DNA from: Kitasatospora sp. NBC_01250
GTDB lineage: Bacteria; Actinomycetota; Actinomycetes; Streptomycetales; Streptomycetaceae
Reading direction: 5' to 3'
DNA length: 64,000 bases
NCBI RefSeq assembly: GCF_036226465.1
Contig: NZ_CP108476.1
Coordinates: 1,674,001 to 1,738,000, forward strand
Shown here in pieces: positions 1 through 30,000 of the stretch (the stretch's first letter is position 1; each line of letters opens with the position of its first letter). Both the position numbers and the translations under genes were made by a program. The notes beneath the pieces are model-generated. The model did no database searches. It saw only the letters and a list, made by a program, of their open reading frames with translations, and was not told the DNA's origin.

Positions 1-16709
<16,709 letters not shown>

Positions 16710-16710
<1 letters not shown>

Positions 16711-19700
16711 CAGTTCTCGAATTCCTCGTCCAGGAGCTCGAAGAGCTCGTCGTCGCTTGCCTCGGACAGGTCGAGGTCTTCGTCGTCGGGGCCCGCCGGG
16801 GCCTGTGCTGCGCCCGGCTCGGCCGGGAAGAGCAGGGCGCCCAGGTGTGCGGCCAGGTCGTTCGGTGTCGGGTGGTTGAAGACCAGCGCGGCGGAGAGCG
16901 CCAGGCCGGTCTCGGCGGCCAGCCGGTTGCGCAGGTCGACCGCGCCCAGCGAGTCGAACCCGAGGTCCCGGAAGGGGCGTTCGGCATCGACGGCCTCCGG
17001 CCCGGGGTGCCCGAGGACGGCGGCGGCGTGGCTGCGCACCGCGTCGAGCAGCACCCGCGGCCGGTCCGCCACCGGCAGTCGGCCGTAGTCGGTGCGGACC
17101 GGACCGCTCTCGGTGGACCCGGGCTCGCCGAGGGACTCGGCGAGCAGGCTGATCCGCCGCTCGCCCGCGTAGCGCGGCCAGTCGACGTCGGCGGCGACCA
17201 GGGCCGCCGCGCTGCCGGACAGCGCCCGGTGCAGCAGAGCGAGCGCGGGCCCGGCCGCCATCGGGTGGACGCCGCCGCGCCGCATCCGCTCCAGCGCGGC
17301 GGGCTCGGCCGCCATGCCGTCGCCGGCCCACGGGCCCCAGGCGATCGCGGTCGCCGGCTGCCCCGCGGCCCGGCGGGCCCGGGCCAGCGCGTCGAGCGCG
17401 GCGTTGGCGGCGGCGTAGTTGCCCTGCCCCGCGCTGCCGAGCGTGCCGGCCATCGAGGAGAAGAGCACGAACGCGTCGAGCTCTCCCGCCAGTTCGTGCA
17501 GGTGCACGGCGGCCTCCGCCTTGGGCCGCCAGACCTCGGCGAACCGTTCGGCGGTCAGCGCCCCGAGCACGCCGTCGTCGAGCGCGCCCGCCGCGTGGAA
17601 GACGGCGGACGGCGGGTAGGCGGCGATCAGCCCGGCCACCGCCGCCCGGTCCGTCAGGTCGCAGGCGACGACGTCGACCTCGGCGCCGAGCCCGGTCAGC
17701 TCGGCGACCAGCTCGGCGGCGCCCGGGGCGGCGGGGCCGCGGCGTCCGGTCAGCACCAGGTGCCGGGCGCCGCAGCGGACCAGCCAGCGCGCCACCTGGG
17801 CGCCGAGCGCCCCGGTGCCGCCGGTGACCAGCGCGGTGCCGCTGGGGCGCCAGGTGGCTGCGGCCGGCAGCTTGACCGGCCGCAGCCGGGCGGCCAGCAG
17901 CTGCCCGTCACGCACCGTCAGCTGGTCCTCGCCGCCGGCCGCGAGCGCCGTGGCGAGCAGCTGGAAGTCGTCCGAGGAGGCGGTGCGCGCCAGGTCGGCC
18001 AGGCCGCCCCAGCGGTGCGGCGCCTCGGCGGCGACGGTGCGGCCCAGCGCGGTCAGCGCGGCCTGCCCCGGGTCCTGGTCGGCGCCGAAGGTGGCCAGCC
18101 AGAGCGGCGCGGCCACCCCCTGCTCGTCCAGGTCGCGCAGCAGGCCGGCGGTGCGGGCCAGCAGCTCGGGCCCGTCGTGGCCGAGCGCGAGCAGCGAGAG
18201 CACGCCGGTGGTGGTGCCGCTCGCGGTGTGCTGGACGCGGGCGCCGGCCCGGGTGAGCCCGGCCACGCAGGCGCGGACCGTCTCACGCTCCCGGTCGCCC
18301 ACCACCAGCCAGTCGCCGGCCAGTGGGTTGCCGTTGCCCTCCGGCGCTCCGGCCGGCAGGGCGGTCCACGCCACGCGGTGCGTCCACCTGTCGACGTCCG
18401 GTGTGGTGTTCGCGGCGACATCGGCGGCGGTGTTCGCGGCGGGGTTCGCGGCGGCGAGCCAGAACCGGCGGTGCTGGAAGGCGGTGGTCGGCACCGGCGT
18501 CGTCCGGCCGCCGAGCACCTCGTACAGCGCCCGCCAGTCGAGCGGCACGCCCGCGACGTGCAGCTCGGCGAGCGCCTCGACCAGCGCCTGCAGGCCGTCC
18601 CGGCCCGCGCGCTGGGCGGCCACCGCCGTCAGCGACTCCCGGCCGCGGACGGCGGGGGTGAGCGCGGCGTCCGGGCCCAGCTCGACCACGGTGCCCACGC
18701 CCGCCTCGCCCAGGCTGCCGACCACGTCGGCGAAGCGGACGGTCTCGCGCAGGTGCCGCACCCAGTACTCCGGCGAGCGCAGCTGCGCGGCGGTGGCCAA
18801 ACGCCCCGTCAGGTCGGAGACCACCGGCAGCGAGGGCTCGGCGAAGGCCAGGCCGCGCAGCACCTGCGCGAAGTCGGCGAGCATGCCGTCCATCAGCGGC
18901 GAGTGGAAGGCGTGACCGACCCGCAGCCGGGTGACCCGGCGCCCGCGCTCGCGCCAGTGCGCCATCACCGCCTCGACCTCGGCGACCGTCCCGGAGACCA
19001 CCACCGAGCCGGGCGCGTTGACCGCGGCCAGTGCGATGCCGCTCACCTCGTGCTCGTCCGCCTCGATCGCGGCCATCGCGCCGGGCGGCATGGCCTGCAT
19101 CAGCCGGCCGCGGGCGGCCACCAGCCGGCAGGCGTCCGGCAGCGACCAGAGCCCGGCCACGTACGCGGCGGTGATCCCGCCGATCGAGTGCCCGGCCACG
19201 GACCGGGGCCGCAGGCCGAAGGACCGGACGAGCCGGTAGAGCGCCACCTCGACGGCGAAGAGCGCGGGCTGGGCGTACTCGGTGCGCTCCAGCGGCTCGG
19301 TGTCCCGGCCGAGCACGACCTCGCGCAGCGGCAGCGGCAGCTCCAGGTCGAAGTGCGCGCAGACCTCGTCGAAGGCGTCGGCGAAGACCGGGAACGCCGC
19401 GTACAGCTCGCGGCCCATCCCCGGGTGCTGGGCGCCCTGGCCGCTGAACACCACGGCCGGCGACCCCGATCGCACCGGCGCCGCGAGGGGGGCGTCGTCG
19501 GCGAGCGCGGCCAGCCGGGCGATCGCCCGCTCGCGGTCGTCCGCCACGATCACGGCCCGCCGCTCCAGCCGGGGCCGGCCCGCGGCCAGCGAGCGGCCGA
19601 CGTCGTGCAGCGTGTCGTCGGGGTACGCCCGCAGGTGGTCGAGCAGGCGGGCCGCCTGGGCCCGCAGCCCCGCCGCCGTGCGCCCGGAGAGCAGCAGCGG

Positions 19701-21023
19701 CGCCGGGCCCGTGGCGGGCGCGGGCGGCGTGGCGCTCGGCGCGGCGGGCGGCGCCTGCTCCAGCACGACATGGGCGTTGGTGCCGCTGATCCCGAAGGCC
19801 GACACCGCCGCGCGCCGCGGCCGGCCGGTCTCGGGCCAGGCCCGCTGCTCGGCGAGCAGCCGGACCGCGCCGCCGGACCAGTCCACGTGGGAGGAGGGGG
19901 TGGCGGCGTGCAGCGTCCGCGGCAGCACGCCCGCGCGCAGCGCCAGCACCGTCTTGATCAGCCCGGCCGCGCCGGCCGCCGCCTGGGTGTGGCCGATGTT
20001 GGACTTCACCGAGCCCAGCCAGAGCGGCTCCTGGCGGTCCTGCCCGTAGGTGGCGAGCAGCGCCTGGGCCTCGATCGGGTCGCCCAGCGCGGTGCCGGTG
20101 CCGTGCGCCTCCACGGCGTCCACCTCGGCGGGCGCCAGCCCGGCCGCCGCCAGCGCGCTGCGGATCACCCGCTGCTGGGCCGGGCCGTTGGGCGCCGTCA
20201 GGCCGTTGGACGCGCCGTCGGAGTTGACCGCCGAGCCGCGCACCACCGCGAGCACCGGGTGCCCGTGGCGCTGCGCATCGCTCAGCCGCTCCACCAGCAG
20301 CACCGCGGCGCCCTCGCCCCAGCCGGTGCCGTCCGCTCCGTCGGCGAACGCCTTGCACCGCCCGTCGGCGGCCAGCCCGCGCTGCCGGGAGAACTCCACG
20401 AAGGTGGCCGGGCTCGCCATCACGGTCGCACCGCCCGCCAGCGCGAGGCTGCACTCGCCCGCGCGCAGCGACTGCACGGCCAGGTGCAGCGCGACCAGCG
20501 AGGAGGAGCAGGCGGTGTCCACGGTGATCGCGGGCCCGGTCAGGCCGAGCGCGTAGGCGAGGCGGCCCGAGGCGACGCTGGTGGTGGTGCCGGTCAGCAG
20601 GTAGCCCTCGGCGCCGTCGGGCGCCGCGCCCAGCCCGTAGCCCTGGTAGGAGAGGCCGACGAAGACCCCGGTCGCGGTGTCCCGCACGGCCTGCGGGTCG
20701 ATCCCGGCGCTCTCGAAGCCCTCCCAGGCCGTCTCCAGCAGCAGCCGCTGCTGCGGGTCCATCGCGGCTGCCTCGCGGGGGCCGATGCCGAAGAAGTCGG
20801 CGTCGAAGTCGCCCGCCGCGTCCAGGAATCCGCCCTCGCGGACGTAGCTGGTGCCCGGGTGGTCCGGGTCGGGGTGGTAGAGGTGCTCCACGTCCCAGCC
20901 GCGGTCGGTGGGGAACCCGGTGATCGCGTCCCGGCCCTCCACCAGCAGCTGCCACAGCCCCTGCGGGTCGCGCACGCCGCCGGGGAACCGGCAGCCCATG
21001 CCGACGATCGCGATCGGCTCCTC
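16710..21023 (-). other. PKS module 9: KS-AT(malonyl)-KR(B-type)-ACP
   Basis: KS starts at residue 4560 of PKS3, catalytic C4731. AT has HAFH (from 5263), so malonyl, but its nucleophile motif is GHSIGG instead of GHSIGE: S5172 is kept and residue 5175 is Gly (GGG) where Glu is usual. KR has LDD in HAAGALDDG (B-type) and catalytic Y5762. ACP serine is S5917. Predicted outcome: hydroxyl at C11, of the opposite configuration class to modules 6-8. Confidence 0.91.
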
Positions 21024-24000
21024 GGTGCGCGCCGCACCGGCCGGTGCGGTCGGCCCGGCCGGCTCGGTGGCGCGGCCGGCCAGCAGGGTGACCAGGTGGT
21101 CGATCAGGGCGGCGGGGCTGGGGTGGTCGAAGACCAGCGTCGCGGGCAGCCGCAGCGCGGTGGACTCGGTCAGCCGGTTGCGCAGGTCGAGCGCGGTCAG
21201 CGAGTCGAAGCCCAGCTCGGTGAAGGCCCGTTCGGGCGCCACCCGGGCCGGGTCGGCGTGGCCCAGCACGGCGGCGGTGGCGGCCAGCACCCGTTCGGTC
21301 AGCGCCGGGCGCAGCTCGGCGGGCGGCAGCGCGGCCAGTCCGACGGCGCCCGGCGCGGCCGCGGACTGCCCGGGGTCGGGCTGTGCCGTCGCGGCGTCCG
21401 CCTCGGGCAGCGCGGCCAGCAGCGGGCGCGGCCGGGCGGCGGTGAAGGCGGGGGTGAAGCGCGCCCAGTCGACGTCGGCGAGCACCAGGCCCGAGTCGTC
21501 GTCCGCGAGCGCCCGGACCAGGGCGTCGAGCGCAGCGGCGGGCGCCAGCTCGGTCAGGCCGCGGCGGCGCAGGTGCTCGCCGACGGCGCCGGCGGCCATG
21601 CCGTCACCGGCCCACGGCCCCCAGGCGAGCGCGGTGGCCTTCAGCCCCCGGGCCCGGCGGCGTTCGGCCAGCGCCAGCAGGTAGGCGTTGGCGGCGGCGT
21701 ACCCGCCCTGGTCGCCCGCGCCCCAGACGCCGGAGACCGAGGAGTAGAGCACGAACGCCTCGGCCTCCGCGCCCAGCAGGTCGTCCAGGTGGGCGGCGCC
21801 GGTGACCTTGGCGGCCAGCACCTCGGCGAACTCCTCGAGGCCGGTGCGGGCCAGCGGCGTGGCCTGCCCGATTCCGGCGGCGTGCACCACCGCCGTGATC
21901 CGGTGGCCGGTGACCAGCTCGGCGAGCGCCGCGCGGTCGGTGACGTCGCAGGCCGCGATGGTCACCCGGGTGCCCAGCTCGGCCTGCAGCGCGGCGGTGC
22001 CCGCGGCCCGCGGGCCGCGGCGGCCGGCCAGCACCACGTGCGCGGCGCCGGCGGCCAGCAGCCGGCGCGCGGTCTGCGCGCCGAGCCCGCCGGTGCCGCC
22101 GGTGACCAGCACGGTGCCGCCCGGGGTCCACCCGCCGCGGCGCTCGGTGCGCTCCAGCGGTGCGCGGACCAGGCGCGGGACGAAGACGCCGGAGGCGCGC
22201 AGCGCCACCTGGTCCTCGCCGCCGGTGGCCCGCAGCACCCGGCGCAGCCGCTCCACCGCACGCGGGTCGGCGGTGGCCGGAAGGTCGATCAGACCGCCCC
22301 AGGCGTCGGGCTGTTCCAGCGCGAGCACCCGGCCCAGCCCCCAGACGAGCGCGGCGGCCGGGTCGGGGGCGGCGTCGGCGCGGCCGACCGCAACGGCCCC
22401 GGCGGTGGCCAGCCAGAGCGGCACCGAGAGCCCGGCGCGGGCCAGCGAGAGGGTGGCGGCGGTGCCGCGCGGCACGCCTGGGTGCAGCGGGTGCGGTGCG
22501 GTGTCGAGCCCGAGGAGCGAGAGCACGCCCGCCACCTGACGCCCGGCCAGCGCCCGCGCCACCTCGGCGCCGGGGTCGGCCTGCTCCGGGTCGACGCAGA
22601 GCGTCTCGAAGGAGCGCGTCTCGAAGGAGGGCGTCACGAAGGAGGGCGTCACGAAGGATGGTGCGGCGAGCCCGGCGGCCCAGTCGGTGCCGAGGCCGGG
22701 CGGGTGCACCACGAGCCAGTCGCCCTCGGCGGTGGCCGACAGCTCGCCGGCCGGCTGCCAGCGGACCCGGTAGCGGTGGCCCTCGGCGGCCGAACGGGCC
22801 CGCTGGGCGCCGCGCCAGCGGCTCAGGGCGGGCAGCGCCGCGGCGAGCGCGGCCCGGTCGGCGGCCTGGTCGGCGCCGTCGTCGGCGGCCTCCGTGCTGA
22901 GGGCGTCCAGGTCGGCGGCCTCCACGGCGGCCCAGAAGGCCGTGTCGGCGCCGGTCCGCGCGGTGTCGGGGGCCGGAGCCGGGGCCGGGTGGAGCCAGAA
23001 GTGCTCGTGCTGGAAGGCGTAGCCCGGCAGCTCGACCCGTCGGCCCCCGCCCACCAGGGCGGCGGTGTCAACGGCCGCACCCCGCTCGTGCAGCGCGGCG
23101 ACGGCGGCCAGCGCGGAGTGCGGCTCGGCACGGTCGGCACGCAGCAGCGGCACCGCCCCGTCCGCGAGCAGGGGGGCGAGCACGGCGTCCGGGCCCACCT
23201 CCAGCCAGTCGGTGACGCCGTCGGCGGTGGCATGGCGCACCGCGTCGGCGAACCGGACGGTGGCCCGCGCGTGGCCCACCCAGTGGTCGGCCGAGGCCAG
23301 GGTGGCGGCGTCGACCGGGCGGCCGGTCACCGTGGAGAGCACCGGGAACTCCAGCGCGCCGGGCACCAGGCTGCTGGCGGCGGCCCGCAGGCCGTCCAGG
23401 GCCGGCTCGATCAGCGCGGAGTGGAAGGCGTGGCCGACCGCGAGCCGCTTGGTGCGGTGACCGGCCGCCGCGAGCCGCGCGGCGACTGCCGCCACTGCCT
23501 CGGGGTGGCCCGAAAGCACCACCGAGGAGGGGCCGTTGACCGCCCCCAGCTCGACGCCCTCGGTCAGCAGCGGACGGACCAGCTCCTCGGCGGCGTCGAC
23601 CGCGACCATCGCGCCGCCGGGCAGCGCCTGCATCAGCCGCCCGCGGGCGGCCACCAGCGCGACGGCGTCGTCCAGCGACAGCGCGCCGGCCGCGTGGGCG
23701 GCGGCCAGCTCGCCCACCGAGTGCCCGAGCAGCACCGCGGGGCGCACGCCCCAGGACCGCACCAGCCGGAACAGGGCCGTCTGCAGGGCGAAGAGGGCGG
23801 GCTGGGCGAACTCGGTGCGGGCCAGCAGCTCGGCGTCCCGGCCGTGGGCGACCTCGATCAGCGGCTTGGGCAGCAGGCCGTCGAAGCGGGCGCACACCTC
23901 GTCGTAGGCGTCGGCGAAGACGGCGAAGCGCTCGCGCAACTCCCTTCCGGCGCCGAGCCGCTGGGAGCCCTGGCCGGAGAAGACGAGCGCGGTGCCGGCG

Positions 24001-27000
24001 CCGGGGCCGGCCGCGGGCGCGTCCGGTCCGGCGGCGACGGCGTCCAGCGCGGCCAGCAGCTCGTCCCGGTCGCCGACCACCAGGGCCCGGCGGTGGCGCA
24101 GCCCGGCGCGGGTGGCGGCCAGGGTGAACGCGACGTCCCGCAGCGGCGGTCGGTCCGTTGCGAGGTGCGCGCGCAGCCGGGTGGCCTGGGCGCGCAGCGC
24201 GGCCGGGCCGGCGGCGGAGAGCAGCACGGGGACCGGGGCGTCGGGCTGTTCCTCGGACGGCTCCGGCGCCGGCTGCGGCGGGGCCTGCTCCAGGATCAGG
24301 TGGGCGTTGGTGCCGCTGACCCCGAAGGCCGAGATCGCGGCCCGCCGCGGTCGCCCGGTCTCGGGCCAGGCGACCTCCTCGGTGAGCAGCTCGACCGCGC
24401 CGGTCCCCCAGGAGACCTGGGTGCTGGGCGCGTCCACGTGCAGCGTCCTCGGCAGCACGCCGTGGCCCAGGGCGAGCAGCAGCTTGATCACCCCCGCCAC
24501 GCCGGAGGCGGCCTGCGCATGGCCGATGTTGGACTTCAACGACCCCAGCCACAAGGGCTCCTGGCGCTGTTGGCCGTAGGTGGCGAGCAGGGCGTGCGCC
24601 TCGATCGGGTCGCCGAGCCGGGTGCCGGTGCCGTGGCCCTCCACGGCGTCCACCTCGGCGGCCGTCAGGCCCGCGTCGGCCAGCGCCTGGCGGATCACCC
24701 GCTCCTGGGCCGGGCCGTTGGGCGCGGCCAGGCCGTTGCTCGCGCCGTCGGAGTTGACGGCGCTGCCGCGCAGCACGCCCAGCACCCGGTGCCCGTTGCG
24801 CCGGGCGTCGGAGAGCCGTTCCAGCAGCACGACGCCGGCGCCCTCGGCCCAGCCGGTGCCGTCCGCCGCGTCGGCGAAGGACTTGCACCGCCCGTCGGCC
24901 GCCAGACCCCGCTGGCGGGAGAACTCCACGAAGGTCGCGGGGCTCGCCATCACGGTGACGCCGCCGGCCAGCGCGAGGGTGCACTCGCCGGAGCGCAGCG
25001 CCTGGGCGGCCCAGTGGATGGCGACCAGCGAGGAGGAGCACGCGGTGTCGACGGTGACCGCCGGGCCCGCGAGACCGAGGGTGTAGGCGACCCGGCCCGA
25101 GATCACGCTGGCGGCGTTGCCGGTCAGGAAGTAGCCCTCCAACTCCGGTGGCACGGCGCCTGACTGGACGCCGTAGCCCTGGTGGATCGCGCCGACGAAC
25201 ACCCCGGTGTCGCTGCCGCGCAGCGTGCCCGGGTCGATGCCGGCCCGTTCCACGGCCTCCCAGGCGGTCTCCAGCAGGACGCGCTGCTGGGGGTCCATGG
25301 CCAGCGCCTCGCGCGGGCTGATGCCGAAGAAGTCGGCGTCGAAGCCGCCCGCGTCCGCCAGGAAGCCGCCCTCGAAGGCGTAGGTCCGCCCCGGGCGGCC
25401 CGGGTCGGGGTCGTAGAGGGCGTCCAGGTCCCAGCCGCGGTCGGTGGGGAAGGCGGTGACGGCGTCGCGGCCCTCGGCCAGCAGCTGCCACAGGTCCTCG
25501 GGGCTGCGGACGCCGCCGGGCAGCCGGCAGGCGGCCGAGACGACCACGATCGGGTCGTCGTCGACGGCGGCGGCGGTCGGGGCGGAACGGGCGGGGGTGT
25601 CGGCCTCGGCGATGGCCCCGGCGGCGCCCTGGGCGGTGGCCTGGGCGGCGGCCTGGGCGGCGCCGATCAGGTGCGCGGCGAGGCGGGCCGGGGTGGGGTG
25701 GTCGAAGGCCAGGGTCGGCGGCAGCGGGCGGCCGAGCGCGGCGGCCAGCCGGTTGCGCAGGTCGACGGCGGTCAGCGAGTTGACGCCCAGTTCGCTGAAG
25801 CTGCGCTCGGGGTCGAGGGCGTCCGCGCTGTCGTGGCCGAGCACGGCGGCCGCGGTGGCCAGCACCAGCCGACGGATCCGCCGCTCGCGTTCGACCGCGG
25901 GCAGGGCGTCGAGACCGTCCGGACCGGCGGTGCCGGCGGCCTCCGGCACGGGTGCGGACCGGGCGAAGGCCTCGGTCAGCGGGCGTGGCCGGGCGCTGGT
26001 GAACAGCGGCAGGAACCGGTCCCAGTCGATGTCGGCGACCACCAGCGTGCTCTCGCCGCCGGTGACGGCCTCCTCCAGCGCGGTGAGCGCCAGGTCGGGG
26101 TCCATCGGGTTCAGGCCCCGGAGCGACAGGTGGGCGCGCACCTGCTCGTCGACCATCCCGCCGCCGTCCCAGGCTCCCCAGGCGATGCTGAGCGCGGGCA
26201 GGCCGCGGCCCCGGCGGTGCTCGGCGAGCGCGTCCAGGCAGGCGTTGGCGGCGCCGTAGGCGGCCTGGCCGGCACTGCCCCAGGTGGCGGCGCCGGAGGA
26301 GAAGAGCACCAGGGTGCCCGGCAGCAGGGCGTCCAGGTGGGCGGCGCCGAGCGTCTTGGCGGCCAGCGCCGCCCGCAGGTCCTCGGCCGTGGTGTCGGCC
26401 AGCGCGATGCCCTCGCCGGTGCCCGCCGCGTGCACCGCGCAGCCGACCGGGCGGTCGGCCGGGACGGTGGCGAGCAGCGCGGCGAGCGCGGCCCGGTCGG
26501 ATACGTCGCAGGCCGCCACGGTCGCCGTGCAGCCGAGCTCGGCCAGCTCGGCGACCAGCTCGGCCGCGCCCGGCGCGGCGGGCCCGCGGCGGCCGGCGAG
26601 CAGCAGGTGGCGCACCCCGCGGGCGGCCAGCAGCCGGGCCACCCGGGCGCCGAGCGCGCCGGTGCCGCCGGTGACGAGCACGGTGCCCTCGGGCTGCCAC
26701 GGGGTCGCGGTGGTCGGGCGGGCGGGCGCGGCCACCAGGCGGCGGACGAAGAGGCCGGAGGCGCGCAGCGCCACCTGGTCCTCGTCCCCGTGGGCGCCGG
26801 CGAGCAGTGCGCACAGCCGGTCGAGCGCGCGCCGGTCGAGCCGGGCGGGCAGGTCGATCAGACCGCCCCAGGCTGCGGGGTGTTCCAGCGCCAGCACCCG
26901 GCCCAGCCCCCACACGGCCGCCTGGCCGGGGTGGTCGAGCCGGTCGGCGGTGCCGGTCGCGACCGCACCGCGGGTGGCCGTCCAGAGCGGGACCTCGGCC

Positions 27001-30000
27001 CGCGCGACGGCCTGGCACAGGGCGAGCGAGGCCTGCGGGTCGAACGCCGCGTCGCCCTGCTGGGCGAGCGGGAGCAGCGAGAGGACGCCGGTGGCGGTGG
27101 GCAACTGCGCGGCGAGGCCGGCCGGGTCGGTCAGGTCGGTCACGGTGACGGTCTCGGCGCCGTGCGCGCGGAGCGCCGCGACGAGGTCGGCGAGCTCGGT
27201 GGGGCGGGTGGGCTCGGTGGGTTGGGCGCGGTCGGTGGGCTGGGTGGGCTGCTCGCCGGTGGTGACGACGATCCAGTGGCCGCCCAGGGCGGTCGCGGTG
27301 CGGGCGGTGACGGGCCGCCACACGACCCGGTAGCGCCAGCCGTCGACCGCGGCCCGCCGGGTGCGGTCACGGCGCCAGCGCGTCAGGGCGGGCAGCACGG
27401 GCAGCGCATTCGGTGCGGTCAGCGCCTCGGTGGCGTCGGCGCCGAGCATCGCGGTCAGGGCCGCCTGGTCACCGCGTTCGACGGCGTCCCAGAAGTCGGC
27501 GTCCCGGACGTCGACCTCACCGACGTTGCGGTCGAGGCGGTCCGCGGCGGTGCGGATCTGGTCGGGGAGCCAGTAGCGGGTGCGTTGGAAGGGATAGGTG
27601 GGCAGCTCGGCCCTGGCACCCTCGCCCAGGAGCAGCGGCCAGGCGACCGGGACGCCCGCGGCGTGGGCCTGGGCGGCGGAGGTCAGGAAACGGTCCCAGC
27701 CGCCGTCGTCACGGCGCAGCGTGCCCGTGGCATCGGGCAGCGCGCTCGCCAGCACCGGATGCGGACTGCACTCGACGAACACGGCCTCACCCAGCGAGGC
27801 CACCGCCTGCTCGAAGAGCACCGTACTGCGCAGATTCTCGTACCAGTAGGCGGCGTCAAGGGTGGTGGTGTCGATCCGGCCACCAGTGACCGAGGAGTGG
27901 AACGGAATACGGGACGGACGCGGGGACACCGCAGCGAGAGCGTCGAGGACCTCCGCGCGGATCAGCTCCACCTGCACCGAGTGCGAGGCATAGTCCACCG
28001 CGATCCGGCGCGGCTGCACACCCGCCACGGCCAGCGCCGCGAAGACCTCCTCGAGCGGGGCACTCGCACCCGCGATCACCGTGGCAGCCGGACCGTTGAC
28101 CGCAGCGACCTCCACCCCGGCGCGCAGGAACGGCTCGACATCGGCACGAGGGAGCGCGACCGAGACCATGCCGCCACGGCCCGCCAGGGACCCGGCGATC
28201 GCCTTCGAGCGCAACGCCACCACCCGAGCACCATCCGCCAGCGACAGGGCACCCGCCACACAGGCCGCCGCGATCTCACCCTGCGAATGACCCACCACCG
28301 CCGACGGCACCACACCAGCGGCCTCCCACACCGCCGCCAACGACACCATCACCGCCCACAACACCGGCTGCACCACATCCACGCGGCCCAACAACTCCGC
28401 GTCCCCCAGCACCTCCACCAACTCCCACTCCACGAACGGCGCCAACGCCGCCGCACACTCCCCCATCCGCGCCGCGAACACCGGCGAGGACACCAACAAC
28501 TCCCGCCCCATCCCCACCCACTGCGACCCCTGACCCGGAAACACGAGCACCGGCAAGCCGGTTCGCCGCGCCACACCGGTCACCAGGGCGGGGTGGGCGC
28601 CGTCGGCGGCGAGCTCGCGCAGGGCCGCGAGCAGGGCCGGGCGGTCGGGCGCCAGCACGGCCGCGCGTTCGGCGAAGGGCGTGCGGGCAGTGGCGAGGGT
28701 GCGCGCCACTGCGGACAGCGCCACCTCGGGCCGGGCCGCGAGGTGGTCGGCCAGCCGAGCGGCCTGCTCGCGCAGCGCGGCCCTGGTCCGCCCGTGCAGC
28801 AGGACGGGCAGGGGGGCGGCGGGCCCGGGGTCGGCGGGCAGCGGGTCGCTGGTGGGCACCGACGTGTCGGGGTGGGCCGCCGGGTGGTCGGCCGCCGGCG
28901 CAACGGCGCCGTCCGTCCCGCTCGCTGCGAGCACCTGCGAGCCGGGACCGGCCGCCGGCGCAACGGCGCCGTCCGTCCCGCTCCCTGCGGGCAGCGGGTC
29001 GTTGGCAGCCTCCGGGGTGGGGGCCGCTTCCAGGACCACGTGGGCGTTGGTGCCGCTCACGCCGAAGGCGGAGACGGCTGCGCGGCGGTGGTCGGGGTGC
29101 GGCCAGGGGGCGGGGTGGGTCAGCAGGCGGACGCCCCCGTGGTCCCAGTCGACGTGGGTGGTGGGGTGCTCGGCGTGCAGGGTGCGCGGCAGTTCGCCGT
29201 GGCGCATCGCCAGCACCATCTTGATCACGCCACCGACCCCGGCCGCCGCCTGGGCGTGGCCGATGTTCGACTTCAACGAGCCGAGCCACAGGGGCTGTTC
29301 CGGCGACCGGTCCTGCCCGTAGGTGGCCAGCAGTGCCTGCGCCTCGATCGGGTCGCCCAGCCGCGTCCCCGTCCCGTGCGCCTCCACCACGTCCACATCC
29401 GCCGTCGACAGCCCGGCGTTCGCCAGCGCCGCCCGGATCACCCGCTGCTGCGCCAGCCCGTTCGGCGCCGTCAGACCGTTGGACGCGCCGTCGGAGTTGA
29501 CCGCCGAACCGCGCACCACCGCGAGCACCGGGTGACCGAGCCGCTCGGCGTCGGAGAGCCGCTCCAGCACCAGCAGACCCGCACCCTCCGCCCAGCCCGT
29601 GCCGTCCGCCTCGGCGGCGAAGGCCTTGCACCGCCCGTCGGCGGCCAGCGCGCGCTGGCGGGAGTACTCGACGAAGGCCTCGCCGCCGGTCATCACGGTG
29701 ACGCCGCCGGCCAGTGCCAGCTCGCACTCCCCGGACCGCAGGGCCTGCGCCGCCAGGTGCAGCGCCACCAGCGAGGAGGAGCACGCGGTGTCCACCGTCA
29801 GCGAGGGCCCTTCCAGGCCAAGGGTGTAGGCGAGGCGGCCGGAGAGCACGCTGGAGACGTTCCCGGTGAGCAGGTAGCCCTCCACGTCCTCGGGGACCCG
29901 GCCGCCGGGGTGCCCGTAGCCCTGGTAGCCGGCGCCGACGAAGACGCCGGTCGCCGAGCCGCGCAGCGAGCCTGGCTCGACGCCCGCCCGCTCCAGCGCC

